This document shows positions 1-7,154 of a stretch of DNA of 14,752 nucleotides, one piece after another. This stretch comes from JAGLSB01 sp023135955 (GTDB lineage Bacteria > Bacteroidota > Bacteroidia > Bacteroidales > GCA-2748055), in the NCBI GenBank assembly GCA_030673645.1, contig DAOVIO010000099.1, positions 1 to 14,752 of the forward strand. Direction: 5' to 3'. A program made the translations under genes and the position numbers. Under the pieces are notes generated by a model that was given only the letters and a program-made list of their open reading frames with translations, did not search any database and was not told where the DNA came from. Positions within the stretch are counted from its first letter, which is position 1; every line of letters starts with the position of its first letter.

Positions 1-1086
1 GCTCTGCTCAGTATGAATGTCTCTTTTAAATTGTGTGGCAATAGATACATCGTTATTATCAATTCCGGAAAAACTATAATTTAAATTCGCACCATAAGTT
101 TTATCATCATAAATACTGTTGAAAGCGTATCGAAAAGTCTGAGTGGAATAACTTGAATCATCGTATGACTCTAATAAATTGTAGAATTTATCAATGTATA
201 AACGGCTAATTAGGGATGAATTCTTTCCAATAGCTGTTTTGGAACTAAAATATAGGCTCTCCTTGTTCCAGTCAGGCATTTGCCAGTACCGGGGCGATTG
301 AATATCTCCTTCATATACCGGTATTCCCTTTTCACCGTCCATGCGATTATATGTTAAAACATATTCATTATTCTCATCTATTGAATATCCTAATCTCAAA
401 TTTCCATTTAAATCCAATTCATACGAGTTATCTCGTGTTCCATCATCTAAATTATTTTCGTCCTGGTAGCTTTTCGACAAGCTCCATGATTTCAAATTAT
501 GATATGATAATCCTCCCAAATAGAATAAATTGCCACTCTTTCCTCCTAATCTTAGATTTTCCACAATCCCATTATAACCATTACGTCCAAACTTCAGACC
601 TGAATACACATCAATTTCAAATGGATTCATTGGCTTTGAAGTTATAAGATTTATGGCTCCTCCCATTGTATTCGGTCCATAAAGTAAGGATGTGAATCCT
701 TTGGAAATTGTAATTTTTTCATAATTCCAGGACAGAAAACGACTTATATCTATGTTCCCGTCGTAATTGGAATATACAGGTACGCCATCGATCAATAATG
801 AGATCTGTCGTGAATCAAATCCCCGAATAAATATTGTACTTTCATTTCTTGCACCTCCCCTCCCTACTATTATTCCTGGCAACTCCTGAAGTGACTCAGA
901 GAGATTATTATTACTATGTCTTATTAATTCTTCCCGACTCCTGGATATTACTGGTTCATAATCAACTTTTCTCGACACACTAACTTCTCCTAATTCAAAT
1001 ACTTGACTTATAGTATCAGAATCATTCTGCGCCATCATATTTATTATGCTAAGAAATAATATTAAAAGTGATACAAATTTTTTCAT
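1..1086 (-). CDS. TonB-dependent outer-membrane receptor, 5' part (runs off left edge)
   Basis: The frame is open from ATG at 1086 to base 1, giving 362 codons with no stop, so the C-terminal part of the barrel lies outside the window. Residues 1-19 form a signal peptide (MKKF, a hydrophobic stretch, then MMA before QND). A TonB-box-like stretch ELGEVSVS follows near residue 30. The plug domain covers roughly 40-150, with LPGIIVGRGG, the motif IFIRGFDSRQ, LLIDGVPV and YGPNTMGGAINLIT, all typical of TonB receptor plugs. From about 160 on, alternating aromatic and polar strands look like the start of the beta-barrel. There is no carboxypeptidase-like N-terminal extension, so it is not of the SusC type; it resembles siderophore, cobalamin or colicin-type receptors. 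The substrate cannot be read from the sequence. It probably imports a ligand across the outer membrane using TonB energy. Family assignment is firm, ligand unknown. Confidence 0.93.
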   Translation of the reverse strand, partial: MKKFVSLLILFLSIINMMAQNDSDTISQVFELGEVSVSRKVDYEPVISRSREELIRHSNNNLSESLQELPGIIVGRGGARNESTIFIRGFDSRQISLLIDGVPVYSNYDGNIDISRFLSWNYEKITISKGFTSLLYGPNTMGGAINLITSKPMNPFEIDVYSGLKFGRNGYNGIVENLRLGGKSGNLFYLGGLSYHNLKSWSLSKSYQDENNLDDGTRDNSYELDLNGNLRLGYSIDENNEYVLTYNRMDGEKGIPVYEGDIQSPRYWQMPDWNKESLYFSSKTAIGKNSSLISRLYIDKFYNLLESYDDSSYSTQTFRYAFNSIYDDKTYGANLNYSFSGIDNNDVSIATQFKRDIHTEQS

Positions 1087-1342
1087 GCTCTCTCAGCTTA
1101 TATTGAGTCTTTAATCTCTATTCAAATTCTCATAAAGAAACTTTAAACATGGTTAAAAACTACAATCCAAAAATGAAGCTGCAAATTTAAAATAATATAT
1201 AAGCCAATTTACGAAATTGTATTGATAAGGATTTTATCAAGATTTCGATATTCCCGGTCCGAGTTATAGGTACATATATAACCGTCTGATTCTCTGATTC
1301 AAAAATTGCATCTTAATAAATCAAGCGAAATAATAATAAATT
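1087..1342. other. Intergenic region between dehydrogenase and TonB receptor
   Basis: These 256 AT-rich bases contain no plausible gene. I found no convincing cobalamin riboswitch or other recognised leader. A weak inverted repeat (GTTATA at 1263-1268, TATAAC at 1277-1282) lacks a GC stem and a T tract, so I do not call a terminator. One TAnnTTTG match for the receptor is listed separately. Confidence 0.5.
1182..1189 (-). promoter_or_regulatory. Possible -7 element (TAAATTTG) for the TonB receptor
   Basis: Read on the minus strand, these bases are TAAATTTG, matching the Bacteroidota -7 consensus TAnnTTTG. The nearest upstream TTG is only 15 nt away (1205-1207), shorter than the usual 17-23. 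In such AT-rich DNA a chance match is likely. If real, the leader would be about 90 nt. Confidence 0.25.
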
Positions 1343-2392
1343 TTACTCTGAAATCTTTAACAATATTTTAAGATGTTTCTCAGGGTAATTTTCGAGTAAA
1401 GTGAAGGCATCTTGAATATCATCTAGGTTCATAATTGAAGTAATCATTGAATCAGGATTCAATCTTCCTTCAGTAAGAGCCTCAATGCTATCCTTATATT
1501 CCCCATGACTTACACGGGAGGTAACCAGGGTTGCTTCCTTCCAAATCAATTCTTTCATAAGAATTTCCGCGGGTTCATCACTGAGTCCAAGTACACACAC
1601 CTTTCCCCCTCCTCTAATTGAGTTTATACAAGAACGGACAGGATTTAATCTCTCCGGAATAATTTCGGCATGACCAACAGCCTCAAAAGCCAGGTCAACA
1701 CCAACATTTCCTGTAAGCTCTTTTACTTTTTTGATAGGATCAGTAAACCGGGCATTTATTACCTCGACATCAGTATACACAGACTTAACCATTTTAAGCC
1801 TTTCTTCAATAATATCAACTACGAACACTTTTCCGTTACTTATCGTTTTTGACGCATGTAAAATCGATTGTCCTACTTTACCCGCCCCCCAAATTACAAA
1901 TGAATCTTCCTCCTTCAGTTTCGCTCTTTTACAAGCATGAAATCCAATGGATAAAACTTCAATCAATGCAGCATGTTCATCTTTGACCTTCTCAGGAACG
2001 GGATAAATCATTTCCGGCTTTACACTTACATATTCAGTAAATCCACCATCAAGATCAATACCAATTAGCTTTAGAGCCGTACAAGCAGGATAATGTTTTC
2101 TCTGGCAAGCCTGACATTCTCCACAAGGAATAATTGGATCAACAGTTACTTTTTGACCTATTGATAGTCCTGAAACATTCTTTCCAACATATTCAATTCT
2201 ACCGGCAAATTCATGACCAGGGATAAAAGGTAATTTTGTCCGTGGATGAAACTCGCCATTAAAAATATGCTGATCTGTACCACAAATACTAGCATATGTA
2301 TTTTTTACCAGGACTTCATCCTCATTTATTGCTGGCTTGCTTTTTTCTTCAATTACAAAGTTCCGGTAATTCTTTAAAATTGCTGCTTTCAT
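1343..2392 (-). CDS. Zinc-dependent medium-chain alcohol/polyol dehydrogenase
   Basis: This 349-residue protein has the length and motif order of zinc MDR dehydrogenases (sorbitol and threonine dehydrogenase-like). The catalytic zinc site shows Cys37 in ICGTD and His60-Glu61 in PGHEFAG, with Glu145 as a likely further ligand. The structural zinc loop has Cys90, Cys93, Cys96 and Cys104. A Rossmann motif GAGKVG lies at 169-174, followed by Asp193 at the end of the second strand, which favours NAD over NADP. It probably oxidises a secondary alcohol of a sugar, polyol or amino acid in the cytoplasm; the substrate cannot be fixed. Its ATG lies 2 nt after the stop of the glycoside hydrolase gene, so the two are almost certainly co-transcribed and may be translationally coupled, which hints at a sugar-derived substrate. 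Confidence 0.93.
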   Translation of the reverse strand: MKAAILKNYRNFVIEEKSKPAINEDEVLVKNTYASICGTDQHIFNGEFHPRTKLPFIPGHEFAGRIEYVGKNVSGLSIGQKVTVDPIIPCGECQACQRKHYPACTALKLIGIDLDGGFTEYVSVKPEMIYPVPEKVKDEHAALIEVLSIGFHACKRAKLKEEDSFVIWGAGKVGQSILHASKTISNGKVFVVDIIEERLKMVKSVYTDVEVINARFTDPIKKVKELTGNVGVDLAFEAVGHAEIIPERLNPVRSCINSIRGGGKVCVLGLSDEPAEILMKELIWKEATLVTSRVSHGEYKDSIEALTEGRLNPDSMITSIMNLDDIQDAFTLLENYPEKHLKILLKISE

Positions 2393-2394
2393 AA

Positions 2395-3480
2395 TTATTC
2401 TGGAAAAAGTGTCTTTATTAAATCATTTTTATGTGTCCTGTCATGATTTACAATTCCAAAGCTACCTTTATAGTCCCAGTTTGCCCATGATATATCATTC
2501 TCTTCCAATATTGCTATAATATCGGAATACCATAATAGCATATCTTCGGACTCAACTGTAGGAAGACATCCAAACTCTCCACAGTATAGGGGCAAATTAT
2601 GCTCCAGTGCAAATTTCAAAGGTTTTTGAATATCCGAGATCATAGAATCGCGTGTATAACTAACCGCCTGACCTTTCATAATATTAGCAAGTTCCTCAGG
2701 CAGAACAGCCAGATCTTCCTCTGCTATAATTACACCTGGATAGTGAACAGGACCATTATAATCTTTAATAAAAGTCCATCGTGCCATATGATGGGTAAAA
2801 GCAAAAGGATGATAAAAATGAAAGCTTAGAATTATATTCTTATCATTTTCAGGAATTACTAAGTCATCGAAAGTATTTACACTTTGCCACCTGTTTGAGC
2901 CAATAACAATTTTTCTTTTTGGTTCAATTTTGCGAATATCCTTCACTACCCGGGCAAGTAATTTATTCCAGTCATTTGGATCATCAGCAACAGCCTCATT
3001 CATAATTTCATATGCCAGAAGACTATTAGAGTATTCTTTAAATTCCTCAGATAATTGCTTCCATAAATTCACCAGTTTATCTTGTTCGGCAGTATCCGTC
3101 CATAATGGTCTTGTTTCTGAATTAAAATGATGCGAACGAATAATATGTAAATCAATTATAATACGCAATCCACTTTCCATGCACCAACTAATTGCATTAT
3201 GCAACAACTGAAATGCCTCTTCTTCCTTATTCCCTTCTTCATCCCAAAGTTGCACTTCATCTACAGGTAAACGAATATGATCATATCCAACGGAAGCAAT
3301 AAATTTTACATCTTCCTGAGTAAAATATTTCAGACGATCTACTCCCCTACGTTTACTTTGAGATAACCAGTGAGATATGTTAACCCCTTTATTAACAGTA
3401 AACTCTTCCAATTCAGAACTCTGAGAGCAGGAAGTCAATAAAAAAAATACAAAAAACAATGATAGTATATTTTTATTCAT
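2395..3480 (-). CDS. Glycoside hydrolase family 5-type (cellulase-like) lipoprotein
   Basis: This 361-residue protein has a lipoprotein signal ending in the lipobox LLTSC (Cys18), so it is likely anchored to a membrane outside the cytoplasm. The rest reads as a GH5 (beta/alpha)8 barrel: KGVNISHW at 31-38, HIRLPV at 68-73, LRIIIDLH around 105-112, the acid/base region YEIMNE with Glu162, SFHFYHP at 219-225, and the nucleophile region LYCGEFG with Glu302. The aromatic stretch SWANWDYKG (331-339) near the C-terminus also fits the family. Both catalytic glutamates are present, so it should be active, probably on a beta-linked glucan or mannan, but the subfamily cannot be named by eye. It is the first gene of a pair with the dehydrogenase. 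A -7 promoter element lies 72 nt upstream, after the terminator of the preceding gene. Confidence 0.9.
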   Translation of the reverse strand: MNKNILSLFFVFFLLTSCSQSSELEEFTVNKGVNISHWLSQSKRRGVDRLKYFTQEDVKFIASVGYDHIRLPVDEVQLWDEEGNKEEEAFQLLHNAISWCMESGLRIIIDLHIIRSHHFNSETRPLWTDTAEQDKLVNLWKQLSEEFKEYSNSLLAYEIMNEAVADDPNDWNKLLARVVKDIRKIEPKRKIVIGSNRWQSVNTFDDLVIPENDKNIILSFHFYHPFAFTHHMARWTFIKDYNGPVHYPGVIIAEEDLAVLPEELANIMKGQAVSYTRDSMISDIQKPLKFALEHNLPLYCGEFGCLPTVESEDMLLWYSDIIAILEENDISWANWDYKGSFGIVNHDRTHKNDLIKTLFPE

Positions 3481-3551
3481 AGTATTTGAGAATTTTAAAA
3501 CTGATCCTTTTGGGTAATATATTTCGAATTAATTTTTACCAGCTACAAGGA

Positions 3552-3559
3552 CAAAGATA
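3552..3559 (-). promoter_or_regulatory. Putative -7 promoter element (TATCTTTG) for the GH5-dehydrogenase pair
   Basis: On the minus strand the bases read TATCTTTG, a full match to the Bacteroidota TAnnTTTG element. It lies between the upstream terminator (3602-3622) and the GH5 start, exactly where a promoter is needed, and would give a leader of about 65 nt. The only upstream TTG is 13 nt away, closer than usual. The element is one arm of an inverted repeat (CAAAGA, 4-nt loop, TCTTTG; 3552-3567), which could be an operator. Confidence 0.5.
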
Positions 3560-3601
3560 TTTCTTTGTGTGTCAAAATTAATCACTTCATAAAAAGAAAA
3601 A

Positions 3602-3622
3602 AGGGAAACTAAAAGTTTCCCT
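3602..3622. terminator. Intrinsic terminator after the Gfo/Idh/MocA gene
   Basis: A perfect 9-bp stem (AGGGAAACT at 3602-3610, AGTTTCCCT at 3614-3622) encloses a 3-nt AAA loop. It is flanked by A runs on the left and T runs on the right that extend the pairing. On the minus strand the hairpin begins about 17 nt after the oxidoreductase stop and is followed by a T tract, so it ends that transcript. Its symmetry would let it work in both directions. Confidence 0.9.
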
Positions 3623-3638
3623 TTTTTTTAAGAATTTA

Positions 3639-5138
3639 TTAAACCGGCATATCTGGAAGTTTCCAACCTTCTCTATATTTATGATTTACCAGCTCTTTGG
3701 CATATTGCTTAGCGTTAATTGGATCGGTCCATTTTTTATTAAATGTTGGATGACCATCATGAATTTCAAATCCATCTTCAACAACAACTTTAAACTTATC
3801 TTTGTCACCAATATTAGTAAACTCCATATTCTGACCGTCCCATTCCAATTCCTTATTCAAGGCCTGTAATCTTACAGCCATAACACCCATTACAACCATT
3901 TCGTTAAATGGTCCGGCTTCATCAAATGCAGAAGCAGTTTCTACCCTGTTCTCAGGACTCTCTTTACATGCCCTGATCCAATCTTGCTCATGACTGGTTT
4001 CTACACGTCTGCGGAATTTAGGCGCATCTGGAGTATTGCCAGAAAGTAACCATGGATCCTTACCATAACAACCACAAATCATTTTATCTTTTGTTCCGTG
4101 GAAGATAACACCGCCACCACCATTGTTCATATTCTTTCCGTCAGGCCAGCCTTCTGGTTTTTCTGGTTGTAGTCCACCGTCAAGCCAGGTAACTTTAACC
4201 TCTGGAAGATCAATCTTCATTTCTTTCTGTGCTTTCCTTTTAGGGAATGTAAGATTAACCATCTGAGCAGTTGGAGCGCAATCTGTTAATAAGAGAGTTG
4301 AACTACCCTGAGCTTTGGTTGGGTATCCCAGATCTAGTCCAACAAATACAGGATGTAAAATATGACAAGCCATATCACCTAAAGCACCGGTTCCAAAGTC
4401 CCACCAGCCTCTCCAGTTCCATGGAGTATATATATTATTATAAGGACGCATAGGTGAAGGGCCAATAAATAGATCCCAGTCAAATCCCTCGGGTATAGCC
4501 ATTTCTTCTGATGGACGATTAAGTCCCTGGGGCCAGATTGGGCGATCGGTAAAAGCTTCAACATGTGTCACTTCTCCAATCTCACCATTCGCCAACCATT
4601 CGGTAGTTAAATTAACACCTTCTCCAGATGAACCCTGGTTACCCATGGAAGTTGCAACTTTATGTTTTTCTGCCAGTTTTGTAAGAAGTCTGGATTCATA
4701 AACACTATGTGTCAAGGGCTTTTGAACATATGTATGCCAACCTCTGGTAATAGCGTCTGCTGCAACAATAGCATGAGTATGATCAGATGTAGCAACAATT
4801 ACTGCATCAATAGTTTCTCCAAGCTCATCATACATCTTTCTATAGTCTTTATAAGCCTTTGCTTTGGGAAAATAATCAAATACTCTTTGTGAGTAGCCCC
4901 AATCGACATCAGCAAGCCCGACAATATTCTCAGTTTCCATTTGCTTAAGATTGCTAAAGCCCATCCCACCAACTCCAATACCAGCAATATTCAGTTTGTC
5001 GCTAGGTGCTTTACGACCTTTAGCACTAATGATTCCAGATGGCAAAATTGTAAGTCCAATAGCTGCAGCTGCAGAACGGCTTACAAACTCCCTACGACTT
5101 AGTCCATTAGATTTTTGTTTTTCGTTTTTTGCATTCAT
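3639..5138 (-). CDS. Tat-exported Gfo/Idh/MocA-family oxidoreductase
   Basis: The 499-residue protein starts with a twin-arginine signal (SRREFV at 14-19, then an Ala-rich hydrophobic stretch to about residue 40), so it is exported folded, presumably with its nicotinamide cofactor bound. The Rossmann motif GIGVGGMG is at 53-60. The acidic residue Asp77 in GLADVD may contact the cofactor. QKPLTHS with Lys140-Pro141 matches the catalytic EKP-type motif of the family. The second half matches the bacterial-type C-terminal domain of these exported oxidoreductases, with GALGDMACHILH (Asp255, His259, His262) as likely active-site residues. The expected role is oxidation or reduction of a sugar or cyclitol in the periplasm; the substrate is unknown. 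It is transcribed alone, with its own terminator. A close but imperfect -7 match (CACCTTTG, 5173-5180 on the minus strand) lies about 35 nt upstream. Confidence 0.93.
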   Translation of the reverse strand: MNAKNEKQKSNGLSRREFVSRSAAAAIGLTILPSGIISAKGRKAPSDKLNIAGIGVGGMGFSNLKQMETENIVGLADVDWGYSQRVFDYFPKAKAYKDYRKMYDELGETIDAVIVATSDHTHAIVAADAITRGWHTYVQKPLTHSVYESRLLTKLAEKHKVATSMGNQGSSGEGVNLTTEWLANGEIGEVTHVEAFTDRPIWPQGLNRPSEEMAIPEGFDWDLFIGPSPMRPYNNIYTPWNWRGWWDFGTGALGDMACHILHPVFVGLDLGYPTKAQGSSTLLLTDCAPTAQMVNLTFPKRKAQKEMKIDLPEVKVTWLDGGLQPEKPEGWPDGKNMNNGGGGVIFHGTKDKMICGCYGKDPWLLSGNTPDAPKFRRRVETSHEQDWIRACKESPENRVETASAFDEAGPFNEMVVMGVMAVRLQALNKELEWDGQNMEFTNIGDKDKFKVVVEDGFEIHDGHPTFNKKWTDPINAKQYAKELVNHKYREGWKLPDMPV

Positions 5139-5336
5139 ATGATTAAATGTTAATGATAAAATTCCATTTTTTCAAAGGTGAAAGATAATAAAACACATTT
5201 TTAAATCATAATGTTGATTAATAATTGATAGTTTTTCTTCATTTTCAGGAATATTTAGTTTATGCTATTGTTCTATTTGCCCAACTCTCCCATCTTACCT
5301 CACTTATAACCCACTGTTTTTCCTATCTTTGAATCA
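5139..5336. promoter_or_regulatory. Divergent intergenic region (oxidoreductase / AlbA_2 regulator)
   Basis: These 198 AT-rich bases separate two divergent genes and must carry both promoters. For the minus-strand gene the best candidate is CACCTTTG (5173-5180), a 7-of-8 match to TAnnTTTG. For the plus-strand gene it is TATCTTTG at 5324-5331. No other structure stands out. Confidence 0.45.
5324..5331 (+). promoter_or_regulatory. -7 promoter element (TATCTTTG) directly ahead of the AlbA_2 gene
   Basis: This is a perfect TAnnTTTG match ending only 5 nt before the ATG at 5337. In Bacteroidota the transcription start lies a few bases after this box, so the mRNA would begin at or beside the start codon (leaderless or nearly so). 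No clear -33 TTG is seen at the usual distance, which lowers confidence. Confidence 0.5.
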
Positions 5337-5969
5337 ATGAGTGAATACATTTATAAGATAATCGAAGAGGGTGAGCATGAGCAACTTGACTTTAAGTTTG
5401 AAGTAAATGATGCTCGCAAAATAGCAATTACTCTAGCTTCATTTTCAAATACAAAAGGTGGAAAATTACTCATTGGAGTTAAAGACAATGGTAAAATAAA
5501 AGGTATTAAAACCGAGGAAGAATTTTATATGCTCGATTTGGCAGCAAATCATTTTTGTAAGCCAATAATTAAATTGAAATATTCTAAGTGGATCGTTGAA
5601 GGGAAAACTATTCTCGAAGCAGATGTTCCAGAAGGAATAGAGAAACCCTATTACGCTAAAAATGAATCGAACAAATGGCTGGCCTATTTCCGGCAAGATG
5701 ATCAGAACCACCTGGCAAATATTATCCAATTGAATGTATGGAAAAATTATACGCGGAACCGTGGAATTCTTTTTAAATATAGTCGAAATGAAAGCAAACT
5801 ATTAAACTACCTTGCTAACAACGAAAGCGTTACATTAAATGATTTTATAAAACTTGCTAATATTCAACGACGAACAGCAGTAAACATCCTCAGTAAATTA
5901 GTAAGTTTTGGGCTCATAGAAATAATATTCCTGGATGGAAAATACAATTATTTTTTGAAAGATTTATAA
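5337..5969 (+). CDS. AlbA_2 (Schlafen-like) domain protein with C-terminal winged helix
   Basis: The N-terminal half (about residues 5-135) matches the AlbA_2/Schlafen putative nucleic-acid-binding domain. It shows Glu15 and the LDFK core at 17-20, IAITLASFSNTKGGKLLIGVKDNG at 29-52 (the hallmark glycine-rich strand-turn), and an aromatic-rich end with AYFRQDDQNH. Residues about 148-210 look like a winged helix-turn-helix (SKLLNYLANNESVTLNDF, then AVNILSKLVSFGLIE). At 210 residues it is shorter than many AlbA_2 regulators, which carry further C-terminal domains. It is probably a cytoplasmic transcriptional regulator; the target is unknown. It lies 207 nt upstream of the kinase-ABC cluster in the same direction and is divergent from the oxidoreductase, so either could be its target. 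Confidence 0.85.
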   Translation: MSEYIYKIIEEGEHEQLDFKFEVNDARKIAITLASFSNTKGGKLLIGVKDNGKIKGIKTEEEFYMLDLAANHFCKPIIKLKYSKWIVEGKTILEADVPEGIEKPYYAKNESNKWLAYFRQDDQNHLANIIQLNVWKNYTRNRGILFKYSRNESKLLNYLANNESVTLNDFIKLANIQRRTAVNILSKLVSFGLIEIIFLDGKYNYFLKDL

Positions 5970-5971
5970 AA

Positions 5972-5979
5972 TAGATTTG
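5972..5979 (+). promoter_or_regulatory. Possible -7 element (TAGATTTG) upstream of the SiaB-SiaC-ABC cluster
   Basis: This TAnnTTTG match lies just after the AlbA_2 stop codon, with a T6G run 14 nt upstream. That spacing is short for the -33 element and the implied leader would be about 190 nt. No better match was found between 5970 and 6176, so the true promoter is uncertain. Confidence 0.25.
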
Positions 5980-6176
5980 AAGTGTGTGTTATTGATTGAA
6001 TTTTATAAAACTTTGTTTAGCAAGAAATCACATTTTTGATAGTCCCTGATTTACAATGCAATAATATCACAATCTGTTAATTATAGATTATTAAATTAAT
6101 AATATATTTCCATCATTCCCTAAACTTTCATATCTTAACATTCTGGTTTATTGTACTAATTTCATTTTCTTGGATC

Positions 6177-6752
6177 ATGAAGCAAATAAATATATTTCTG
6201 GAGTTCGTATATGATTTTTATAAAGGATTGCAAACTCATGAGATTTCTCTTGCCTACAAAGGGGAAATGAATCACCAGGTAATGAATGCTTTTACGAATC
6301 TGACAATTGGAAAAATGTCGAGACAATCTGAAAATGCCCCTGTTCAGAAAATGGTTTTTCACGTGATGGTAGAATGTCTTCAGAACATAACAAAACATGC
6401 TTTTCATAGCGATCTAAGCAGTGATGACAACCTTAGCCATGGAATATTTTTATTAACTAATAACGATGAATTCTACCAGGTAACAACAGGGAATATTATC
6501 GAAAAAAATAAGGTTCAAAGCTTGAAAGAAATTTTGGAGAAGCTTAATAAACTTGACAGATCTGACCTTGATGTTCTTCATAGAAAGCAGCTAAAGGATG
6601 GCTCCCTTTCTATAGAAGGTGGAGCTGGATTAGGTTTCATCGACATTAGAAGAAAAACTGGGAAAAAACTGGAATTTCATTTTCTACCCATAAATAAATT
6701 TCATTCTTTTTTCATTTTCACTTCAACCATTCCACGAAAATTAAACCCATAA
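6177..6752 (+). CDS. SiaB-family protein kinase (DUF6272-like, GHKL fold)
   Basis: This 191-residue cytoplasmic protein has a GHKL-type ATP-binding layout without any sensor or histidine-phosphotransfer region. The N box is VECLQNITKHA (65-75, with Glu66, Asn70, Lys73 and His74) and the G box is GGAGLGFIDIRRKTG (148-162). These motifs and the length match the SiaB family, whose Pseudomonas member phosphorylates SiaC on a threonine. The very next gene, 3 nt away, encodes a SiaC-family protein, which makes the assignment much stronger. The ATG at 6177 is chosen because it gives a complete N-terminus with no closely upstream alternative. A canonical SiaA-type PP2C phosphatase is not present in the window. 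What signal drives the kinase is not visible. Confidence 0.87.
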   Translation: MKQINIFLEFVYDFYKGLQTHEISLAYKGEMNHQVMNAFTNLTIGKMSRQSENAPVQKMVFHVMVECLQNITKHAFHSDLSSDDNLSHGIFLLTNNDEFYQVTTGNIIEKNKVQSLKEILEKLNKLDRSDLDVLHRKQLKDGSLSIEGGAGLGFIDIRRKTGKKLEFHFLPINKFHSFFIFTSTIPRKLNP

Positions 6753-6755
6753 ACA

Positions 6756-7136
6756 ATGGATCCAATATACATAAAAGAAACAGACTCCAGTCCGAGTGTA
6801 ATTCTTGACAAAGGCAATAAAACCTTTTTACTCAGCGGAAAATCACTTCCCGAAAATGTCATTACATTTTATGATCCGGTCATAAAATGGCTGGAAAAAT
6901 ATGCAAAAGATCCTCTTGAAAAAACAACATTCGAGATAATTCTCGATTATTTTAATACTGCCTCATCAAAACTTTTACTCGATATTTTTAATATTCTGGA
7001 AGAAATCCAGAAAAATGGCTCTGAAGTGGAAATAAACTGGCATTACGCCGATTACGATGAAGAGATGATGGAAGCAGGAATAGAATACAGCGAAATGGTT
7101 GAGGTCAAATTCAACCAAATTCTTATAAATCCTTAA
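6756..7136 (+). CDS. SiaC-family phosphoprotein (DUF1987)
   Basis: This 126-residue protein matches the SiaC/DUF1987 family along its whole length. It has LSGKSLPEN at 26-34, FYDPVIKWL at 38-46, DYFNTASSKLLLDI at 64-77, INWHYADYDEEMMEAG at 93-108, and a short C-terminal strand. The conserved threonine in YFNT falls at residue 68, the same number as the Thr phosphorylated by SiaB in Pseudomonas aeruginosa SiaC (known from the family). The expected behaviour is a switch protein that binds a partner only when unphosphorylated. In Pseudomonas the partner is the diguanylate cyclase SiaD; no GGDEF gene is present here. It lies 3 nt after the kinase and 18 nt before the TerB-ABC gene, so the three are very likely one operon. 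Confidence 0.92.
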   Translation: MDPIYIKETDSSPSVILDKGNKTFLLSGKSLPENVITFYDPVIKWLEKYAKDPLEKTTFEIILDYFNTASSKLLLDIFNILEEIQKNGSEVEINWHYADYDEEMMEAGIEYSEMVEVKFNQILINP

Positions 7137-7154
7137 CAATTTTAACACATAAAA

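Noticed and set aside
351..647. Plus-strand 98-codon open frame
   Set aside because: It lies antisense to the TonB receptor, whose frame is open throughout and has clear plug motifs.
1263..1282. Inverted repeat GTTATA/TATAAC as terminator for the dehydrogenase gene
   Set aside because: Only six AT-rich pairs with an 8-nt loop and no T tract.
1087..1342. Cobalamin-type riboswitch ahead of the TonB receptor
   Set aside because: No B12-box-like sequence or conserved multi-stem layout could be found in this AT-rich stretch.
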